A DNA stretch of 64,000 nucleotides from Subtercola sp. PAMC28395 (GTDB lineage Bacteria; Actinomycetota; Actinomycetes; Actinomycetales; Microbacteriaceae), in the NCBI RefSeq assembly GCF_018889995.1, contig NZ_CP076547.1, positions 372,001-436,000 on the forward strand. The letters are read 5' to 3'. Position numbers and translations under genes: made by a program. Under the pieces are notes generated by a model that saw nothing but the letters and a program-made list of their open reading frames with translations, was not told the origin of the DNA and ran no database searches. Shown piece by piece: positions 62,850 through 64,000 of this stretch (its first letter is position 1; each line of letters begins with the position of its first letter).

Positions 62850-64000
62850 CGGGAACGACAGGAGCCCTCAGCGGAACGGGAACGTCGACGCCACCTTCAA
62901 CCGTGAGGCGGTCGCGCACCTGCACGATCACCGGGGCCGGCGCGAAGCCGCCCGCGAAGAGCGCCTCGCCCTGGCGGAAGTTCGGCGACTGCGAGACGAG
63001 CGCCGCCGGCGCGAAGCCGAAGATCGTTCCGAGTTCCTCGAGGTCGAGCGGCGAACTCATCTTCATGAGCGCGAGGTTGTCGCACTGCGAGATGATGCTC
63101 GGGTGCACCTTCGACGGGCGCTGCGTCGACAAGAGCAACCACAGGCCGAACTTCCGGCCCTCTGCGGCGATCTGCATGATCTGCTCCCTGATCGCCACCT
63201 GAAGCGGCGAGGTGAGATCGGGCGAGCAGAGGTTGTGGGCTTCGTCGATCACAATGAGGATCGGCCTGCGCTCTTCGCGGCGCGCCCACAGGTCGTCGAG
63301 CACCGACAGTGCCGCGATCAGGGGTTCCTCTGCGAACTCGAACCCGCCGAGGTCGAGCACGGTGGCGTTGGGGCGGTCGACGATGACCTCGGTGGCCGCC
63401 GTCTCCTCCCTCGCCCACACGCTCCAGGCGAGCACATTCAGATTGTCGATGCGCAGGGCCAGGGCGTGTTTGGCCGGATCCTCCGACCCCAGGAGTCGCC
63501 GCATGAGAGCCGCGGTGTCTTCGCTCTGGAAGGCTCCGTCGAGGTGCAGCATCGTGTTGTATTCGTCGCGGTCGAGCAGGGGGTCCAGGCGCAGCAGGGC
63601 CGCCTTCACCGGGAATGGAAGGGCGGTGAACCGGGCGCGCAGGTGCTCGCCGTCGCCCCCGGGCCGCAGGATCCTGATCGACCTCGAACGAAGAAGCTCG
63701 GCCTCCTCGTCCGAGGCACCCGGGCGCACCTGGTCGAGCTTCACGAAGTCCGAGTTCGGGTCGAAGATCACTACCGGCAGATCGGTGTGCGAGAGCAGCT
63801 GCTCGATCAGAACGCCGAGCGCGAAGGTCTTGCCCGACCCGCTCTGCCCGCACCAGAAGGTGTGCCGGTTGAACCGGTGAGGAAGCAGGCGGGCGTCGAC
63901 ACCTGGATAGCTGGCCAGCGTGCCCACGGCGAGCGTAGCCCTCGCCGATTCGTGCACGAGCTCGAGCACGGCGGTGTCGGCCGCGGCCAGAACCGCCGAC
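62839..64000 (-). CDS. HerA-like P-loop ATPase (5' end beyond window)
   Basis: A HerA/FtsK-type ATPase: Walker A GQSGSGKTFALG, FDPNSDFVKL, Walker B ILIVIDEAHNLCSPD and LLSTQRPSKVHPSIISQCDN (sensor region). The first in-frame GTG is at 63969, giving 376 residues, but the frame stays open to the window edge, so the true start may lie outside. HerA-type motors move DNA in repair or defence; no nuclease partner (NurA) is visible within the window. Confidence 0.85.
   Translation of the reverse strand, partial: SAVLAAADTAVLELVHESARATLAVGTLASYPGVDARLLPHRFNRHTFWCGQSGSGKTFALGVLIEQLLSHTDLPVVIFDPNSDFVKLDQVRPGASDEEAELLRSRSIRILRPGGDGEHLRARFTALPFPVKAALLRLDPLLDRDEYNTMLHLDGAFQSEDTAALMRRLLGSEDPAKHALALRIDNLNVLAWSVWAREETAATEVIVDRPNATVLDLGGFEFAEEPLIAALSVLDDLWARREERRPILIVIDEAHNLCSPDLTSPLQVAIREQIMQIAAEGRKFGLWLLLSTQRPSKVHPSIISQCDNLALMKMSSPLDLEELGTIFGFAPAALVSQSPNFRQGEALFAGGFAPAPVIVQVRDRLTVEGGVDVPVPLRAPVVPVSG

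Noticed and set aside
62839..64000. HerA-like ATPase as part of a HerA-based defence system
   Set aside because: No nuclease, DUF4297, Sir2 or NurA partner is visible on the readable side; the upstream side is outside the window.

Overview
The window is high-GC DNA from an actinobacterium. The gene content and order (ftsH-folE-folP-folB-folK-DUF3180-PH-PH-DUF2520-panC-lysS, tilS/hpt nearby, HspR-type heat-shock box, many GTG starts, near-leaderless promoters) point to the family Microbacteriaceae. The genus cannot be fixed from the sequence alone. A stretch of about 12.6 kb (19.3-31.9 kb) is visibly lower in GC and was acquired horizontally.

Layout. 1-11.6 kb (minus strand): one long housekeeping run for folate, pantothenate and lysyl-tRNA synthesis, led by ftsH and ending in three tiny membrane proteins. 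11.9-15.8 kb: two closely related 14-helix drug exporters with a TetR repressor between them, placed between ftsH and hpt, which are normally adjacent. 16-18.7 kb: hpt, tilS (with a 22-residue tandem repeat) and ppa. 19-19.3 kb: tRNA-Glu, tRNA-Asp, tRNA-Phe.

19.29-31.91 kb: an integrative element in the 3' end of tRNA-Phe, bounded by a 48-bp perfect direct repeat. It carries integrase, excisionase-like protein, an FtsK/Tra-type ATPase with a membrane partner, a DNA-binding regulator, a fused nuclease-methyltransferase plus specificity subunit (BcgI-like arrangement), an mrr restriction gene cut in two by an IS21-family insertion sequence, and a RepSA-like initiator. This is the layout of a small actinomycete integrative and conjugative element (AICE). 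Beyond it, 31.9-33.5 kb looks like an older relic ending in a degenerate tRNA-Phe copy.

33.6-38.8 kb: an IclR-controlled catabolic operon (flavoprotein dehydrogenase, Dabb protein, SDR, MHS-type transporter). 38.9-40.4 kb: a xanthorhodopsin/Gloeobacter-rhodopsin-like light-driven proton pump divergent from a MarR regulator, with palindromes between them. 40.5-46 kb: TetR / TMEM175-type channel / degenerate SRAP protein, membrane proteins, a PfkB-like kinase, a VOC protein and an AraC regulator. 46.1-50.4 kb: a Clp ATPase with a HAIR-like box, and a sulfatase. 50.5-56.1 kb: a CUT2 sugar ABC system and a LacI regulator-kinase operon sharing paired operators. 56.2-62.4 kb: MerR plus membrane protein, then an FMN monooxygenase joined to a MetNIQ-type transporter. 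62.5-64 kb: a GNAT protein and a HerA-like ATPase running off the window.

Four long imperfect hairpins between chromosomal genes look like REP-type elements or bidirectional terminators. No CRISPR array and no rRNA were seen.
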